Source of the DNA: Sideroxydans sp.
Lineage (GTDB): Bacteria > Pseudomonadota > Gammaproteobacteria > Burkholderiales > Gallionellaceae
Assembly (NCBI GenBank): GCA_016124455.1
Contig: WGNQ01000008.1
Coordinates: 179,457-243,456 of the forward strand
Direction: 5' to 3'
Length of the DNA stretch: 64,000 nucleotides
Made by a program: the position numbers and the translations under genes. Shown here one piece after another: positions 1 through 10,362 of the stretch. How positions within the stretch are numbered: position 1 is the stretch's first letter; each line of letters starts with the position of its first letter. The notes below the pieces were generated by a model. It did not search any database, was not told the origin of the DNA, and saw nothing but the letters and a program-made list of their open reading frames with translations.

Positions 1-1
1 G

Positions 2-328
2 GCTGAGCAGCTCGATGCGGTGATTGAGTTGCTTGGCGTGCAGTGCCTGCGTGATGCAGTTGTGGCTTATGAGCCGGTATGGGCCATCGGCACCGGTAAA
101 ACGGCTACGCCGGAACAGGCGCAGGCAGTCCATGCCTACATTCGCCAGCGGGTTGCCGGGCATGATGCGTCAGTTGCAGCGGGCTTGTGTATACTTTACG
201 GCGGTAGCGTCAAGGCCGGCAACGCAGCGGAATTGTTTGCCATGCCGGATATCGATGGCGGGCTGATCGGCGGTGCAGCGCTGGTCGCCGAGGATTTCCT
301 GGCGATTTGCCGTGCCGGACAGAATTGA
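2..328 (+). CDS. tpiA: Triosephosphate isomerase, C-terminal part (cut by window edge)
   Basis: The reading frame is open from base 2 to the stop at 326-328, giving the last 108 or so residues of a protein of usually about 250. It interconverts dihydroxyacetone phosphate and glyceraldehyde 3-phosphate in cytosolic glycolysis and gluconeogenesis. The catalytic-glutamate block [12 protein letters not shown], which includes flexible loop 6, is intact. So are the two phosphate-binding turns, YGGSVK and GLIGGAAL. The 5' half lies outside the window. secG follows 21 bases downstream on the same strand, the usual proteobacterial tpiA-secG pair. Confidence 0.97.
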   Translation, partial: AEQLDAVIELLGVQCLRDAVVAYEPVWAIGTGKTATPEQAQAVHAYIRQRVAGHDASVAAGLCILYGGSVKAGNAAELFAMPDIDGGLIGGAALVAEDFLAICRAGQN

Positions 329-349
329 ATTTGTAGCTTGGAGTGATGT

Positions 350-688
350 GTGGAAACTTTAGTATGGGTTGTACATGTGTTAACTGCTGTCGTGCTGATC
401 GGCCTGGTGCTGGTACAGCATGGTAAAGGTGCGGATATGGGGGCTGCCTTTGGTACCGGTTCGGCCGGCGGGCTGTTTGGTTCGGGCGGGTCGGCCAATT
501 TCCTGAGCCGCAGCACGGCTGTTGCCGCAACGATTTTTTTTGTTACCAGCCTTACCCTGACATATCTTTATGCGCATCCGTTGCATGCGCAGGGTGTGAT
601 GGAGCGGACTGATGTTTCCAAGATAGTGCCGCAGGTGCCGACGGGTAACGACGCGCCAGATTCGAAGTCAAAAGAAATTCCAAAATAA
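350..688 (+). CDS. secG: Protein-export membrane protein SecG
   Basis: Small inner-membrane subunit of the SecYEG translocon that assists SecA-driven protein export. The 112-residue product has two hydrophobic segments (about residues 4-21 and 55-75). Between them is the conserved cytoplasmic loop, readable as HGKGADMGAAFG followed by a Gly/Ser-rich run ending in GGLFG. The start is GTG at 350, preceded by GGAG at 340-343; no in-frame ATG gives a plausible N-terminus. The C-terminal tail after residue 80 is polar and typically variable. It sits between tpiA and a tRNA-Leu gene, probably on the same transcript. Confidence 0.95.
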   Translation: METLVWVVHVLTAVVLIGLVLVQHGKGADMGAAFGTGSAGGLFGSGGSANFLSRSTAVAATIFFVTSLTLTYLYAHPLHAQGVMERTDVSKIVPQVPTGNDAPDSKSKEIPK

Positions 689-699
689 AAAAAGTTAAA

Positions 700-784
700 G
701 CCGATGTGGTGAAATTGGTAGACACGCTATCTTGAGGGGGTAGTGGCGAAAGCCGTAGCAGTTCGAGTCTGCTCATCGGCACCA
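700..784 (+). tRNA. tRNA-Leu (GAG)
   Basis: A complete class II tRNA. The acceptor GCCGATG (700-706) pairs with CATCGGC (774-780), the discriminator is A781, and CCA is encoded (782-784). The anticodon stem CTATC/GGTAG holds a seven-base loop TTGAGGG, giving anticodon GAG (leucine CUC/CUU). The variable arm is long, as expected for tRNA-Leu, and the T loop is TTCGAGT. It begins 11 bases after the secG stop and has no separate promoter that I can see. It is probably processed out of a tpiA-secG-(nuo) transcript. Confidence 0.96.
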
Positions 785-882
785 AAATCGAGTCAGGGCC
801 AACGGGCTCTGGACAATTTCAAGCTAAAGTACGTGCGGTGCATCTGCAGGATGGGGTGCCTGACGTGGGGGGGAGGCTGAAG

Positions 883-1239
883 ATGCTGGATAATTATTTC
901 CCGGTATTGTTGTTCATTCTTGTCGGGGTGGCGGCGGGGGTTGCGCCGCTCGTTCTTGGTCGCCTGCTGGGGCCGCATCGTCCGGACAGCGCCAAGCTGT
1001 CGCCATACGAATGCGGCTTTGAAGCCTTTGAGAATGCGCGCATGAAATTCGATGTGCGCTATTACCTCGTCGCCATTCTATTCATTCTGTTCGATCTGGA
1101 AATTGCCTTCCTGTTTCCGTGGGCTATCGTGCTCAAGGAAATCGGTACCTTTGGTTTTGTTTCCATGATGGTTTTCCTGGCTATTCTTGTGGTTGGCTTT
1201 ATCTACGAGTGGATGAAGGGGGCGCTGGAATGGGAATAA
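883..1239 (+). CDS. nuoA: NADH-quinone oxidoreductase subunit A
   Basis: Membrane subunit of complex I, near the quinone-binding junction. The 118-residue product has three hydrophobic helices and the conserved loop motif SPYECGFE, followed by [20 protein letters not shown] start at ATG 883 (MLDNYF), which has a GGGAGG ribosome site at 870-875. An in-frame start at 838 would add 15 residues unlike the family. It is the first gene of the 14-gene nuo operon; nuoB follows after 70 bases. Confidence 0.97.
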   Translation: MLDNYFPVLLFILVGVAAGVAPLVLGRLLGPHRPDSAKLSPYECGFEAFENARMKFDVRYYLVAILFILFDLEIAFLFPWAIVLKEIGTFGFVSMMVFLAILVVGFIYEWMKGALEWE

Positions 1240-1309
1240 CTCATCAGCGCAGCGAGCAGTTGTCCGGCCGCGGCTGTTGCGGCACTTACAGATTGCATGA
1301 GGTTCGGTT

Positions 1310-1789
1310 ATGAGTATTGAAGGTGTGCTTGAGAAGGGCTTGCTCGTCACCTCGGTAGATACGGTGATCAACTACGCGCGTACCGGTTCGCTATGGCCGA
1401 TGACGTTCGGTCTCGCCTGCTGTGCGGTGGAAATGATGCATGCGGCGCTGCCGCGCTATGACCTCGACCGTTTCGGCGCCGGCGCATTCCGGCCCAGTCC
1501 GCGCCAGTCCGACGTGATGATCGTGGCGGGTACGCTGTGCAACAAGATGGCACCCGCGCTGCGCAAGGTTTACGACCAGATGGCCGAGCCGCGCTGGGTG
1601 ATTTCCATGGGGTCCTGTGCCAATGGCGGCGGCTATTACCATTATTCCTATTCGGTGGTGCGCGGCTGCGACCGTATCGTGCCGGTCGATATCTATGTTC
1701 CGGGCTGCCCGCCGACGGCGGAAGCGCTGCTGTATGGCGTGATCCAGCTGCAGAACAAGATCAAACGTACCAATACCATTGCGCGCTAG
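1310..1789 (+). CDS. nuoB: NADH-quinone oxidoreductase subunit B
   Basis: Peripheral-arm subunit carrying the terminal [4Fe-4S] cluster N2, which passes electrons to quinone. The four ligand cysteines are visible: the tandem pair Cys37-Cys38 (LACCAVEM), Cys103 (GSCANGGG) and Cys133 ([10 protein letters not shown]). The spacing matches the family. Length is 159 residues, the short betaproteobacterial form without the N-terminal extension of the E. coli protein. It is followed after 9 bases by nuoC. Confidence 0.98.
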   Translation: MSIEGVLEKGLLVTSVDTVINYARTGSLWPMTFGLACCAVEMMHAALPRYDLDRFGAGAFRPSPRQSDVMIVAGTLCNKMAPALRKVYDQMAEPRWVISMGSCANGGGYYHYSYSVVRGCDRIVPVDIYVPGCPPTAEALLYGVIQLQNKIKRTNTIAR

Positions 1790-1798
1790 GGTTGAGAT

Positions 1799-2437
1799 AT
1801 GGCTGCTGATTTGAGCGTATTACAGGAAAAGCTGGCCAGGTTGCTTGGCGGCAAGGTGGTCAGCTTGGCTAACCGGCTGAATGAGCTGACGTTGACGGTG
1901 CGTGCCGGCGACCAGCTGGAAGTGCTGACCCGCCTGCGTGACGATGCGGAATTGCGCTTCGAGCAACTGAGCGACCTGTGCGGCATGGACTACTTGACCT
2001 ACGGCAGCGATGTCTCGGAAGGCGGCGCCTACCTGAAGTCCGACTTTGCCCCCGTGGTTTACCCGTTGCGTTTCGCGGTGGTGTACCAGTTGCTGTCATT
2101 TACCCACAACATGCGGCTGCGCGTGCGCGTCTTCGCCGAAGACGATAATTTCCCGGTACTGGCTTCGGTGAACGAGATCTGGCCTTCCGCCAACTGGTAT
2201 GAGCGCGAAGCTTTCGATCTGTACGGCATTGTGTTCACCGGCCATCCCGATTTGCGCCGCATCCTGACCGACTACGGTTTCGTCGGTAACCCGTTCCGCA
2301 AGGATTTTCCGCTGTCCGGTACGGTCGAGATGCGCTACGACCCCGAGCAGCAGCGTGTGGTCTATCAGCCGGTCAGCATCGAGCCGCGCGAGATCACGCC
2401 GCGTACGGTACGTGAAGAAGACTACGGTCGCCACTGA
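1799..2437 (+). CDS. nuoC: NADH-quinone oxidoreductase subunit C
   Basis: The 30-kDa-type hydrophilic subunit that scaffolds the quinone module with NuoB and NuoD. The 212-residue product contains the family signature around [10 protein letters not shown], then [11 protein letters not shown] and [10 protein letters not shown]. It is separate from nuoD here, unlike the fused nuoCD of E. coli. The start is ATG 1799, nine bases after the nuoB stop. Confidence 0.97.
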   Translation: MAADLSVLQEKLARLLGGKVVSLANRLNELTLTVRAGDQLEVLTRLRDDAELRFEQLSDLCGMDYLTYGSDVSEGGAYLKSDFAPVVYPLRFAVVYQLLSFTHNMRLRVRVFAEDDNFPVLASVNEIWPSANWYEREAFDLYGIVFTGHPDLRRILTDYGFVGNPFRKDFPLSGTVEMRYDPEQQRVVYQPVSIEPREITPRTVREEDYGRH

Positions 2438-2460
2438 ACAAGCAAGAGGTAAGCGGAGTT

Positions 2461-3714
2461 ATGGCTGAGATCAAGAATTACACAATCAACTTCGGGCCGC
2501 AGCACCCGGCCGCGCACGGCGTGCTGCGCCTGGTGCTGGAGCTGGATGGCGAAACGGTAGAGCGTGCAGATCCGCACATCGGGCTGCTGCATCGCGCCAC
2601 CGAGAAGCTGGCCGAGCACAAGACCTTCCTGCAGTCGGTGCCCTACATGGACCGTCTCGACTATGTGTCGATGATGTGTAACGAGCACGCCTATGTGATG
2701 GCCATCGAGAAGCTGGCCGGTATCGAGGTGCCGATCCGCGCGCAATACATCCGCGTGATGTTCGACGAGATTACCCGCATCCTGAACCACCTGTTGTGGC
2801 TGGGCGCTTCCGGCATCGACCTCGGCGCGATGACCATGTTCTTCTACACCTTCCGCGAGCGCGAAGATCTGCTGGATGCCTATGAGGCGGTGTCGGGTGC
2901 GCGCATGCATGCCTCCTACTATCGTCCGGGCGGCGTCTATCGCGACCTGCCCGATTCGATGGCGCAACACCAGCCGAGCAAGATACACAACGCGGCGGCA
3001 GTCAGCAAAATGAACGAGAATCGCCAGGGCTCGCTGCTTGATTTCCTGGAAGACTTTACCAACCGTTTCCCCGGCCACATCGACGAATACGAGACCCTGC
3101 TGACCGACAACCGTATCTGGAAGCAGCGTACCGTCGGCATCGGCGTGGTATCGCCGGAGCGCGCGCTGGCGCTCGGTTTCACGGGTCCGATGCTGCGCGG
3201 CTCCGGCATTGCCTGGGATCTGCGCAAGAAGCAGCCGTATGAAGTCTACGACCGCATGGACTTCGACATCCCGGTCGGGGTGGAGGGCGACTGCTACGAC
3301 CGTTATCTGGTGCGCGTGGAAGAAATGCGCCAGTCCAACCGCATTATCAAGCAGTGCATAGACTGGCTGCGCAAGAATCCCGGCCCGGTGATGATCGACA
3401 ACCACAAGATAGCGCCGCCCAGGCGTGAGGCGATGAAGCAGAACATGGAAGAGTTGATCCACCACTTCAAGCTGTTCACCGAAGGCATGCATGTGCCGTC
3501 CGGTGAAGTGTATTCCGCGGTCGAGCACCCCAAGGGGGAGTTCGGCATCTACCTGGTTTCCGATGGCGCGAACAAGCCGTACCGCATGAAGATACGCGCA
3601 CCGGGATTCGCCCATCTGTCGTCGCTGGATGAAATGTCGCGCGGGCACATGATTGCCGATGTGGTGGCGATCATCGGCACGCAGGATATCGTTTTTGGAG
3701 AGGTAGACCGCTGA
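2461..3714 (+). CDS. nuoD: NADH-quinone oxidoreductase subunit D
   Basis: The 49-kDa-type subunit, which forms the quinone-reaction pocket against NuoB and descends from a hydrogenase large subunit. The 417-residue product begins with the conserved GPQHPAAHG (residues 12-20), whose histidine region contacts the quinone head group, then [12 protein letters not shown]. The C-terminus ends with the usual DIVFGEVDR. The TGA stop overlaps the nuoE start by one base, so translation of the two is probably coupled. Confidence 0.98.
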   Translation: MAEIKNYTINFGPQHPAAHGVLRLVLELDGETVERADPHIGLLHRATEKLAEHKTFLQSVPYMDRLDYVSMMCNEHAYVMAIEKLAGIEVPIRAQYIRVMFDEITRILNHLLWLGASGIDLGAMTMFFYTFREREDLLDAYEAVSGARMHASYYRPGGVYRDLPDSMAQHQPSKIHNAAAVSKMNENRQGSLLDFLEDFTNRFPGHIDEYETLLTDNRIWKQRTVGIGVVSPERALALGFTGPMLRGSGIAWDLRKKQPYEVYDRMDFDIPVGVEGDCYDRYLVRVEEMRQSNRIIKQCIDWLRKNPGPVMIDNHKIAPPRREAMKQNMEELIHHFKLFTEGMHVPSGEVYSAVEHPKGEFGIYLVSDGANKPYRMKIRAPGFAHLSSLDEMSRGHMIADVVAIIGTQDIVFGEVDR

Positions 3715-4211
3715 TGCTGTCCGATCAAATTCAGGAAAAAATAAACCGCGAGCTGAAGAAATACCCGGCAGACCAGAAGCAGTCGGCAGTGATGGCCGCG
3801 TTGCGTTTTGTGCAGGACGAAAAGGGCTGGATTTCCAACGATGACATGGCCGATGTGGCGGCCTTCCTGGACATGCCGCACATGGCCGTGTACGAGGTGG
3901 CAACGTTCTACCATATGTACAATCTCCGGCCGATGGGCAAGCACATGCTGACCGTGTGTACCAACCTGTCCTGCCAGCTGATGGGGGCGAACGAGACTAT
4001 GGATTATCTCAAGCAGAAGCTCGGCATCGGTCTCGGCGAAGTGACGGCCGACGGCAAGTTCGGCCTGCGTGAAGGCGAGTGCATGGGCGCCTGCGTCGAC
4101 GCCCCGTTGTTCACGATCAACAACAAGCGGATGTGCGGACATCTGAATGCCGAGAAAATAGACCAGATTCTGGCTGAGCTGGATTCCGGAAAATCAGGAG
4201 GACAGCCATGA
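3714..4211 (+). CDS. nuoE: NADH-quinone oxidoreductase subunit E
   Basis: The 24-kDa-type subunit of the NADH dehydrogenase module, with a thioredoxin-like fold holding the [2Fe-2S] cluster N1a. Ligands are visible as Cys82 and Cys87 (CTNLSC) and Cys123 and Cys127 (GECMGAC). Length 165 residues. It overlaps nuoD by one base, and nuoF by four (ATGA). The three genes are read as one unit. Confidence 0.98.
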   Translation: MLSDQIQEKINRELKKYPADQKQSAVMAALRFVQDEKGWISNDDMADVAAFLDMPHMAVYEVATFYHMYNLRPMGKHMLTVCTNLSCQLMGANETMDYLKQKLGIGLGEVTADGKFGLREGECMGACVDAPLFTINNKRMCGHLNAEKIDQILAELDSGKSGGQP

Positions 4212-5473
4212 GTGCACCGATACTGCTGAATACCATGCAGTTCGACCAGCCCTGGACGCTGGAAAACTATCTCAAGGTCGGCGGCTACCAGGCTCTGCGC
4301 AAGGTGCTGACGCAGAAAATCTCGCCCGATAACATCATCGCCGAGGTCAAGGCTTCGGGCCTGCGCGGGCGCGGCGGTGCGGGATTCCCTACCGGCCTGA
4401 AGTGGAGCTTCATGCCGCGCAACTACGAGGGCGAGAAATACCTGGTGTGCAACTCGGACGAAGGCGAGCCGGGCACCTGCAAGGATCGGGACATCCTGCG
4501 CTTCAATCCGCACCTGCTGATCGAAGGCATGGCCATCGCCGCCTATACCATGGGCGTAAAGACCGGTTACAACTACGTACATGGAGAAATCTACGAGGCC
4601 TATGAGCGCATGGAGGCCGCCTGTGAAGAGGCGCGCGCCGCCGGTTATCTGGGCAAGAACATCCTCGGCTCGGACTTCGAGTTCGACCTGCACAACCACC
4701 TCGGCTACGGTGCCTATATCTGCGGCGAGGAAACCGCGCTGCTCGAATCGCTGGAAGGCAAGAAGGGGCAGCCGCGCTACAAGCCGCCGTTCCCTGCCAG
4801 CTATGGCCTCTATGGCAAGCCGACCACAATCAACAACACCGAAAGCTTTGCCAGCATTCCCTACATCATTCGCGAGGGCGGGCAGAAGTTCCTCGAACTC
4901 GGGGTGCCCAACAGCGGCGGGGTGAAGCTGTTCTCGGTTTCCGGCCACGTCAACAAGCCCGGCAACTTTGAAGTGCCGCTGGGAACGCCGTTCCGCGACC
5001 TGCTGGAAATGGCGGGCGGGGTGCGCCACGGCCATAAACTGAAAGCGGTGATCCCTGGCGGTTCGTCGATGCCGGTGCTGCCGGGCGAGATCATGATGGA
5101 CCTCAACATGGACTTCGACTCCATCGCCAAGGCCGGGTCCTATCTCGGCACCGGTGCGGTAATCGTGATGGACGATACCACCTGCATGGTGCGTGCGCTG
5201 GAGCGGCTGTCCTATTTCTATTACGAAGAATCGTGCGGCCAGTGCACGCCGTGCCGCGAGGGTACCGGCTGGCTGTACCGCATCGTGCACCGTATCGAGA
5301 GCGGCGAGGGGCGTCCGGAAGACCTCGACCTGCTGCTCGACCTGTGCGAGAACATTGCGGGCCGTACCATCTGCGCGCTGGGCGATGCGGCAGCATGGCC
5401 GGTGCAGGGCTTTCTTAAGCATTATCGCAGCGAGTTCGAGTACCACATCGAACATAAGCGTTGTCTGGTGTAA
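4208..5473 (+). CDS. nuoF: NADH-quinone oxidoreductase subunit F
   Basis: The 51-kDa-type subunit that binds NADH and FMN and carries cluster N3. The 421-residue product shows the nucleotide/FMN motif [10 protein letters not shown] near residue 58 and the acidic [13 protein letters not shown] segment. The [4Fe-4S] motif [12 protein letters not shown] lies near residue 345, with the fourth cysteine in GRTICALGD. The start ATG overlaps the nuoE stop (ATGA). Confidence 0.98.
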   Translation: MSAPILLNTMQFDQPWTLENYLKVGGYQALRKVLTQKISPDNIIAEVKASGLRGRGGAGFPTGLKWSFMPRNYEGEKYLVCNSDEGEPGTCKDRDILRFNPHLLIEGMAIAAYTMGVKTGYNYVHGEIYEAYERMEAACEEARAAGYLGKNILGSDFEFDLHNHLGYGAYICGEETALLESLEGKKGQPRYKPPFPASYGLYGKPTTINNTESFASIPYIIREGGQKFLELGVPNSGGVKLFSVSGHVNKPGNFEVPLGTPFRDLLEMAGGVRHGHKLKAVIPGGSSMPVLPGEIMMDLNMDFDSIAKAGSYLGTGAVIVMDDTTCMVRALERLSYFYYEESCGQCTPCREGTGWLYRIVHRIESGEGRPEDLDLLLDLCENIAGRTICALGDAAAWPVQGFLKHYRSEFEYHIEHKRCLV

Positions 5474-5487
5474 GGTTGGGACAAGTA

Positions 5488-7836
5488 ATGATCAACATCG
5501 AAATCGACGGCAAGAAAATTGCAACGGAAAGCGGCAGCACCGTAATCGAGGCTGCACACGAAGCCGGCATTTACATTCCGCACTTCTGTTATCACAAGAA
5601 ATTGTCCATCGCCGCCAACTGCCGGATGTGCCTGGTGGAAGTGGAAAAGGCACCCAAGCCGTTGCCCGCATGCGCCACGCCGGTAGCCGAGGGCATGAAG
5701 GTGCATACCAATTCGGCGCAGGCAGTGAAGGCGCAAAAGGGCGTGATGGAGTTTCTGCTGGTCAACCATCCCCTGGATTGCCCGATCTGCGACCAAGGCG
5801 GCGAATGCGAATTGCAGGATCTGGCTGTGGGCTATGGCGCCTCGGCTTCGCGCTACCAGGAAGAAAAGCGCGTGGTTTTGCCCAAGGATATCGGCCCGCT
5901 GGTGAGTGCGGAGGAGATGTCACGCTGCATCAATTGCACGCGCTGCGTACGTTTCGGGCAGGAAATCGGCGGGCAGATGGAGCTGGGGCAGGCGTTCCGC
6001 GGCGAACATGCCGAGATCATGTCGTTCCTCGGCGAGCAGGTCGATTCGGAACTGTCCGGCAACATGATCGACCTGTGTCCGGTCGGCGCATTGACCAGCA
6101 AGCCGTTCCGCTATACCGCGCGTAGCTGGGAGCTGTCGCGCCGCCGTTCGGTCAGTCCGCATGACGGCATGGGTTCCAACCTTGCGGTGCAGGTGAAAGA
6201 CAATCGTGTGATGCGCGTGCTGCCGCTCGAGAACGAAGAAATCAATGAATGCTGGCTGTCGGACAAGGACCGCTTCAGCTATGAGGCCCTGAGCGCACCC
6301 GAGCGCCTGACCAGGCCGATGGTCCGACAGGATGGCAAGTGGCAGGAAGTGAGTTGGCAGGTTGCGCTGGAATATGTGGCGAACGGCTTGAGCCAGATAT
6401 CAGGCGGCGCGGGCGCGGCACATATCGGTGCGCTGGCTACGCCGCATTCCACGCTGGAAGAGCTGTATCTGTTGCAGAAACTGCTGCGCGGCATCGGCAG
6501 CAGCAACGTCGACTTCCGCCTGCGCCAGTCCGATTTCAGCATGGACGGCAAACAGGCCGGCGTGCCGTGGCTGGGAATGCCACTGGCCGAGATCAATAAT
6601 GCGGACCGTTTCCTGCTGGTGGGCAGTTTCCTGCGCAAGGATCATCCGTTGCTGGCTTCGCGTGTGCGCCAGGCCGTCAAGCATGGTGCGCAGGCCAATG
6701 TGGTGCACAGTGCCGATGACGATCTGTTGATGCATGTCGCCAACAAGGCAATCGTTGCGCCGGATGCCATGGTTGACCTGCTGGCCCAGATTCTCAAGGC
6801 GCTGGCCACCGAAAAACAGGCCAGCGTGGATGCCGCAGTGCAGGGCGTCAGCGTCGGCAGCGAAGCGGCAGCGATTGCCGCCAGCCTGGCGCAGGGCAAG
6901 AACGTGGCGGTGCTGCTCGGCAATTTTGCGCAACAGCATCCGCAGGCGGCACAACTCCAGTTGCTGGCGCAGCAGATCGCGACCCTTGCCGGCGGCAAGT
7001 TCGGCTTCCTCGGTGAGGCGGCGAACAGCGTCGGCGGCTACCTGGCGCAAGCGGTTCCCGGCGCTGCCGGACTCAACGCCGGCGCGATGCTGGCTGCGCC
7101 GCGCAAGGCCTATCTGTTGCTGAACACGGAGGTGGAGCTGGATTGCCACGATCCGCAGCAGGCGCAAGCTGCAATGTACGCCGCCGACATGGTGGTGGCG
7201 CTGAGTGCCTATAAGCACCACGCCAGCGACTATGCCGACGTGCTGCTGCCGATTGCGCCGTTCACCGAAACTTCCGGCACTTTCATCAACACCGAAGGCC
7301 GCGTGCAGAGCTTCAAGGGCACGGTCAAGCCGCTGGGCGAAGCACGTCCGGCGTGGAAAGTGCTGCGCGTGCTGGGCAATCTGCTCAAGCTGCCGGGTTT
7401 CGATTACGACGACAGCGAGAGCGTGCGCGACGAGGCATTGGGCGGTGTCGCTGTTGCAGGCAAACTGAACAACGGCCTGTCGGGCATCACGCTGCAATTG
7501 CCGTCCGCCGCCTCGAGCGGCCTGCAGCGCGTGAGCGATGTGCCGATTTACGCCGCGGATGCCGTGGTGCGCCGTGCCGCTTCGTTGCAGGCGACGCACG
7601 ACGCCGCGGTACCGCGCGCGGTGATGCATGGTGAGGAATTGAAGAAGCTCAATCTGCCGCCCGGCAGCGAGGTGAAACTCTCGCAAGGCGCGGGCAGCGT
7701 GCGCCTGAATGTGGCCGCAGACGACAGGCTGCCGCTGGGGGTAGTGCGTGTGGCTGCAGGTCATGCCGCCACCGCGCAACTGGGTGCGATGTTCGGAACG
7801 ATAGTGGTGGAAGCGACAAGCGGGAGCGGGGCATGA
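5488..7836 (+). CDS. nuoG: NADH-quinone oxidoreductase subunit G
   Basis: The 75-kDa-type subunit with three or more iron-sulfur clusters linking NuoE/F to NuoI. The N-terminal ferredoxin domain has Cys in PHFCYHKKL and NCRMC. The His/Cys segment reads [18 protein letters not shown]. The next [4Fe-4S] set is [13 protein letters not shown]. The remainder is a molybdopterin-oxidoreductase-like domain that has lost its cofactor role. I use ATG 5488 ([10 protein letters not shown]). An upstream in-frame start at 5461 would overlap the end of nuoF and add nine unconserved residues. Length is 782 residues, normal for this class. Confidence 0.97.
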   Translation: MINIEIDGKKIATESGSTVIEAAHEAGIYIPHFCYHKKLSIAANCRMCLVEVEKAPKPLPACATPVAEGMKVHTNSAQAVKAQKGVMEFLLVNHPLDCPICDQGGECELQDLAVGYGASASRYQEEKRVVLPKDIGPLVSAEEMSRCINCTRCVRFGQEIGGQMELGQAFRGEHAEIMSFLGEQVDSELSGNMIDLCPVGALTSKPFRYTARSWELSRRRSVSPHDGMGSNLAVQVKDNRVMRVLPLENEEINECWLSDKDRFSYEALSAPERLTRPMVRQDGKWQEVSWQVALEYVANGLSQISGGAGAAHIGALATPHSTLEELYLLQKLLRGIGSSNVDFRLRQSDFSMDGKQAGVPWLGMPLAEINNADRFLLVGSFLRKDHPLLASRVRQAVKHGAQANVVHSADDDLLMHVANKAIVAPDAMVDLLAQILKALATEKQASVDAAVQGVSVGSEAAAIAASLAQGKNVAVLLGNFAQQHPQAAQLQLLAQQIATLAGGKFGFLGEAANSVGGYLAQAVPGAAGLNAGAMLAAPRKAYLLLNTEVELDCHDPQQAQAAMYAADMVVALSAYKHHASDYADVLLPIAPFTETSGTFINTEGRVQSFKGTVKPLGEARPAWKVLRVLGNLLKLPGFDYDDSESVRDEALGGVAVAGKLNNGLSGITLQLPSAASSGLQRVSDVPIYAADAVVRRAASLQATHDAAVPRAVMHGEELKKLNLPPGSEVKLSQGAGSVRLNVAADDRLPLGVVRVAAGHAATAQLGAMFGTIVVEATSGSGA

Positions 7837-8900
7837 TGGAATTACTGCAAACCATTGAGCAAACCGGCCAGGGACTGCTGGGTCCGTTGTGGCTGCCGTT
7901 GTGGACGCTCATCAAGATTGTGGTGGTCGTGGCCCCCATCATGGGCAGCGTGGCTTACCTGACACTGGCCGAGCGCAAGATCCTCGGTTTCATGCAGGTG
8001 CGTCCGGGCCCCAACCGCGTGGGTTACTGGGGCCTGCTGCAGCCGCTGGCCGACGGCATCAAGCTGCTGCTGAAGGAAATCATCATTCCCAGCAGTTCCA
8101 ACAAGTTCCTGTTCATCTCGGCGCCGGTTCTGGCATTGGCGCCCGCGCTGGCGGCATGGGCGGTGGTGCCGTTCGGCGACGGCATGCAGGTGTCGAACCT
8201 GAATGCCGGGCTGCTGTACATCCTGGCGATGACTTCGCTCGGCGTATACGGCATCATCATTGCCGGCTGGGCGTCGAACTCCAAGTACGCCTTCCTCGGT
8301 GCCTTGCGCTCCGCCGCGCAGATCGTATCGTATGAACTGGCGATGGGCTTTGCGCTGGTGAGCGTATTGCTGGTGGCGCAGAGCATGAACCTTGGCGACA
8401 TCGTGCGCGGGCAGCAGGGCAATTACGGCTTGTTCGGCTGGTATTTCATTCCGCTGTTCCCGGTATTCGTGGTGTATTTCATTGCCGGTGTGGCGGAGAC
8501 CAACCGCGCGCCGTTCGACCTGGCGGAAGACGAGGCCACCATCGTTGCCGGCTTCCATACCGAATATTCCGGCATGGGCTTTGCGCTGTTCTTCCTCGCC
8601 GAATACGCGAACATGATCCTGATTGCGGCACTGGCCTCGGTAATGTTCCTCGGCGGCTGGCTCAACCCGTTCCACGGCTGGCCGGTGCTGGGTGGGCTGA
8701 CCGACTGGGTGCCGGGGCTGCTGTGGATGCTGGGCAAGATGTCGGTCATGCTGTTCCTGTTCCTGTGGTTCCGCGCGACCTTCCCGCGCTACCGTTATGA
8801 CCAGTTGATGCGCCTCGGCTGGAAGGTGTTCATCCCGTTGACCCTGGTGTGGGTGGTGGTGATTGCCGCCTGGATGCAGACACCCTTTTGGCTGTGGTGA
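7833..8900 (+). CDS. nuoH: NADH-quinone oxidoreductase subunit H
   Basis: Membrane subunit at the joint between the peripheral and membrane arms, lining the quinone entry channel. The 355-residue product has about eight transmembrane helices. Its diagnostic loops are [11 protein letters not shown] near residue 54 and [12 protein letters not shown], then FHTEYSGM. It starts with two consecutive ATG codons (7833 and 7836), and the first overlaps the nuoG stop. Confidence 0.97.
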   Translation: MMELLQTIEQTGQGLLGPLWLPLWTLIKIVVVVAPIMGSVAYLTLAERKILGFMQVRPGPNRVGYWGLLQPLADGIKLLLKEIIIPSSSNKFLFISAPVLALAPALAAWAVVPFGDGMQVSNLNAGLLYILAMTSLGVYGIIIAGWASNSKYAFLGALRSAAQIVSYELAMGFALVSVLLVAQSMNLGDIVRGQQGNYGLFGWYFIPLFPVFVVYFIAGVAETNRAPFDLAEDEATIVAGFHTEYSGMGFALFFLAEYANMILIAALASVMFLGGWLNPFHGWPVLGGLTDWVPGLLWMLGKMSVMLFLFLWFRATFPRYRYDQLMRLGWKVFIPLTLVWVVVIAAWMQTPFWLW

Positions 8901-8912
8901 GGGGGATAGAAC

Positions 8913-9401
8913 ATGAAAAAGATCGTTAGTTTCTTCAAGAGCTTCCTGTTGCTCGAGTTGCTCAAGGGCATGTCGGTGACCGGGCGTTATTTCTTTGCGC
9001 CGCACATTACTGTCCAGTACCCGGACGAAAAAACGCCGCAAGGCTTCCGCTTCCGCGGCCTGCATGCGCAGCGTCGCTACGAGAACGGCGAAGAGCGCTG
9101 CATCGGCTGCAAACTGTGCGAAGCGGTGTGCCCGGCGCTGGCAATCCATATTGAAGTGGCGGAACGCGAGGACGGTACGCGCCGCACCACACGTTACGAC
9201 ATTGACCTGATGAAGTGCATCTTCTGCGGTTTCTGCGAGGAATCGTGCCCGGTGGATGCGATTGTCGAGACGCGCATCTATGAGTACCACGGCGAAAAAC
9301 GCGGCGACCTGTATTACACCAAGCCGATGCTGCTGGCGGTGGGCGACAAATACGAAGAGCAGATCGCCAAAGACCGCGCTGCGGATGCGAAGTATCGTTA
9401 A
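8913..9401 (+). CDS. nuoI: NADH-quinone oxidoreductase subunit I
   Basis: The 23-kDa-type ferredoxin subunit holding clusters N6a and N6b. Two eight-iron-type motifs are plain: [12 protein letters not shown] and [12 protein letters not shown]. Length 162 residues. A short amphipathic N-terminus (residues 1-25) probably anchors it on the membrane arm. It follows nuoH by 12 bases with a strong GGGGG-type ribosome site. Confidence 0.98.
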   Translation: MKKIVSFFKSFLLLELLKGMSVTGRYFFAPHITVQYPDEKTPQGFRFRGLHAQRRYENGEERCIGCKLCEAVCPALAIHIEVAEREDGTRRTTRYDIDLMKCIFCGFCEESCPVDAIVETRIYEYHGEKRGDLYYTKPMLLAVGDKYEEQIAKDRAADAKYR

Positions 9402-9412
9402 GGGGCACGTTG

Positions 9413-10039
9413 ATGACTGAAACACTGGTTTTTTATCTGTTCGCCGCAATGACCGTGCTGGCTGCGCTGCGCGTGATTACCGCGCGCAACCCGGTGCAGG
9501 CCGCATTGTTCCTGGTGCTGGCGTTCTGCAGCATGGCGGGTATCTGGCTGTTGCTGGAGGCCGAATTCCTCGCGATGACACTGATCCTCGTCTACGTCGG
9601 TGCGGTGATGGTGCTGTTCCTGTTCGTGGTGATGATGCTGGATATCGATCTGGAACAATTGCGCGAAGGCTTCTGGCGCTGGTTCCCGTTCGGCATCCTG
9701 CTGGCTGCGGTGATGGTGGGCGAGATGTTCTGGGTACTGGGCAACCGGCTGACCGCCGAAAGCGGCCTCTCCACCGTGGTCCAGCATGCGGCCGACTACA
9801 GCAACACCAAGGAACTGGGGCGCCTGATCTATACCGATTATGTCTATCCGTTCGAGCTGGCGGCAGTGCTGTTGCTGATCGCCATTGTGGCGGCGATTGC
9901 GCTGACGCTGCGCCGCCGCAAGGGCACCAAGACGCAAGTGGTGTCGCAGCAGATAGCGGTGAAGCGCGAAGACCGTGTGCGGCTGGTGTCGATGCCGGCC
10001 GAAAGCAAAATCGGCAGCGCGAAAAAACAAGAAAGATAA
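9413..10039 (+). CDS. nuoJ: NADH-quinone oxidoreductase subunit J
   Basis: Membrane subunit (ND6 type) next to NuoA and NuoK, involved in coupling through its third helix. The 208-residue protein has five hydrophobic helices; the conserved helix-3 stretch reads LVYVGAVMVLFLFVVMML. ATG 9413 is the start, with AGGGG at 9401-9405. A TTG at 9410 in the same frame is less likely. The C-terminal 40 residues are basic and cytoplasmic. Confidence 0.96.
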   Translation: MTETLVFYLFAAMTVLAALRVITARNPVQAALFLVLAFCSMAGIWLLLEAEFLAMTLILVYVGAVMVLFLFVVMMLDIDLEQLREGFWRWFPFGILLAAVMVGEMFWVLGNRLTAESGLSTVVQHAADYSNTKELGRLIYTDYVYPFELAAVLLLIAIVAAIALTLRRRKGTKTQVVSQQIAVKREDRVRLVSMPAESKIGSAKKQER

Positions 10040-10048
10040 GGGGGGAGC

Positions 10049-10360
10049 ATGTTGAGTCTGAGTCTGTCGCATTATCTGGTGCTGGGGGCATTGCTGTTCG
10101 CCATCAGCGTCGTGGGCATCTTCCTGAACCGGAAAAACCTCATCGTGCTGCTGATGGCGATCGAGCTGATGCTGCTTGCGGTGAACACCAACTTTATCGC
10201 CTTTTCGCATTATCTGAACGATACGGCGGGCCAGATTTTCGTGTTCTTCATCCTGACCGTGGCCGCAGCGGAAGCTGCCATCGGGCTGGCCATCCTGGTG
10301 GTGCTGTTCCGTAACCTGCGCACCATCAATGTGGATGACCTCGACAGTCTGAAAGGTTGA
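10049..10360 (+). CDS. nuoK: NADH-quinone oxidoreductase subunit K
   Basis: Small proton-channel subunit (ND4L type) of 103 residues and three helices. Acidic residues in helices 2 and 3 are present: [10 protein letters not shown] holds the conserved Glu, and [10 protein letters not shown] the second. It has a very strong ribosome site, GGGGGAG, at 10041-10047. The stop is two bases before the nuoL ATG. Confidence 0.97.
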   Translation: MLSLSLSHYLVLGALLFAISVVGIFLNRKNLIVLLMAIELMLLAVNTNFIAFSHYLNDTAGQIFVFFILTVAAAEAAIGLAILVVLFRNLRTINVDDLDSLKG

Positions 10361-10362
10361 GT

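Noticed and set aside
2422..3903. Long open frame of about 490 codons on the minus strand opposite nuoD
   Set aside because: It is the antisense shadow of a GC-rich, highly conserved gene. Its composition is Arg/His-rich with no recognisable domain, and nuoD on the other strand is certain. Similar shadows opposite nuoF, nuoG, thrS, pdxJ and ovoA were dropped for the same reason.
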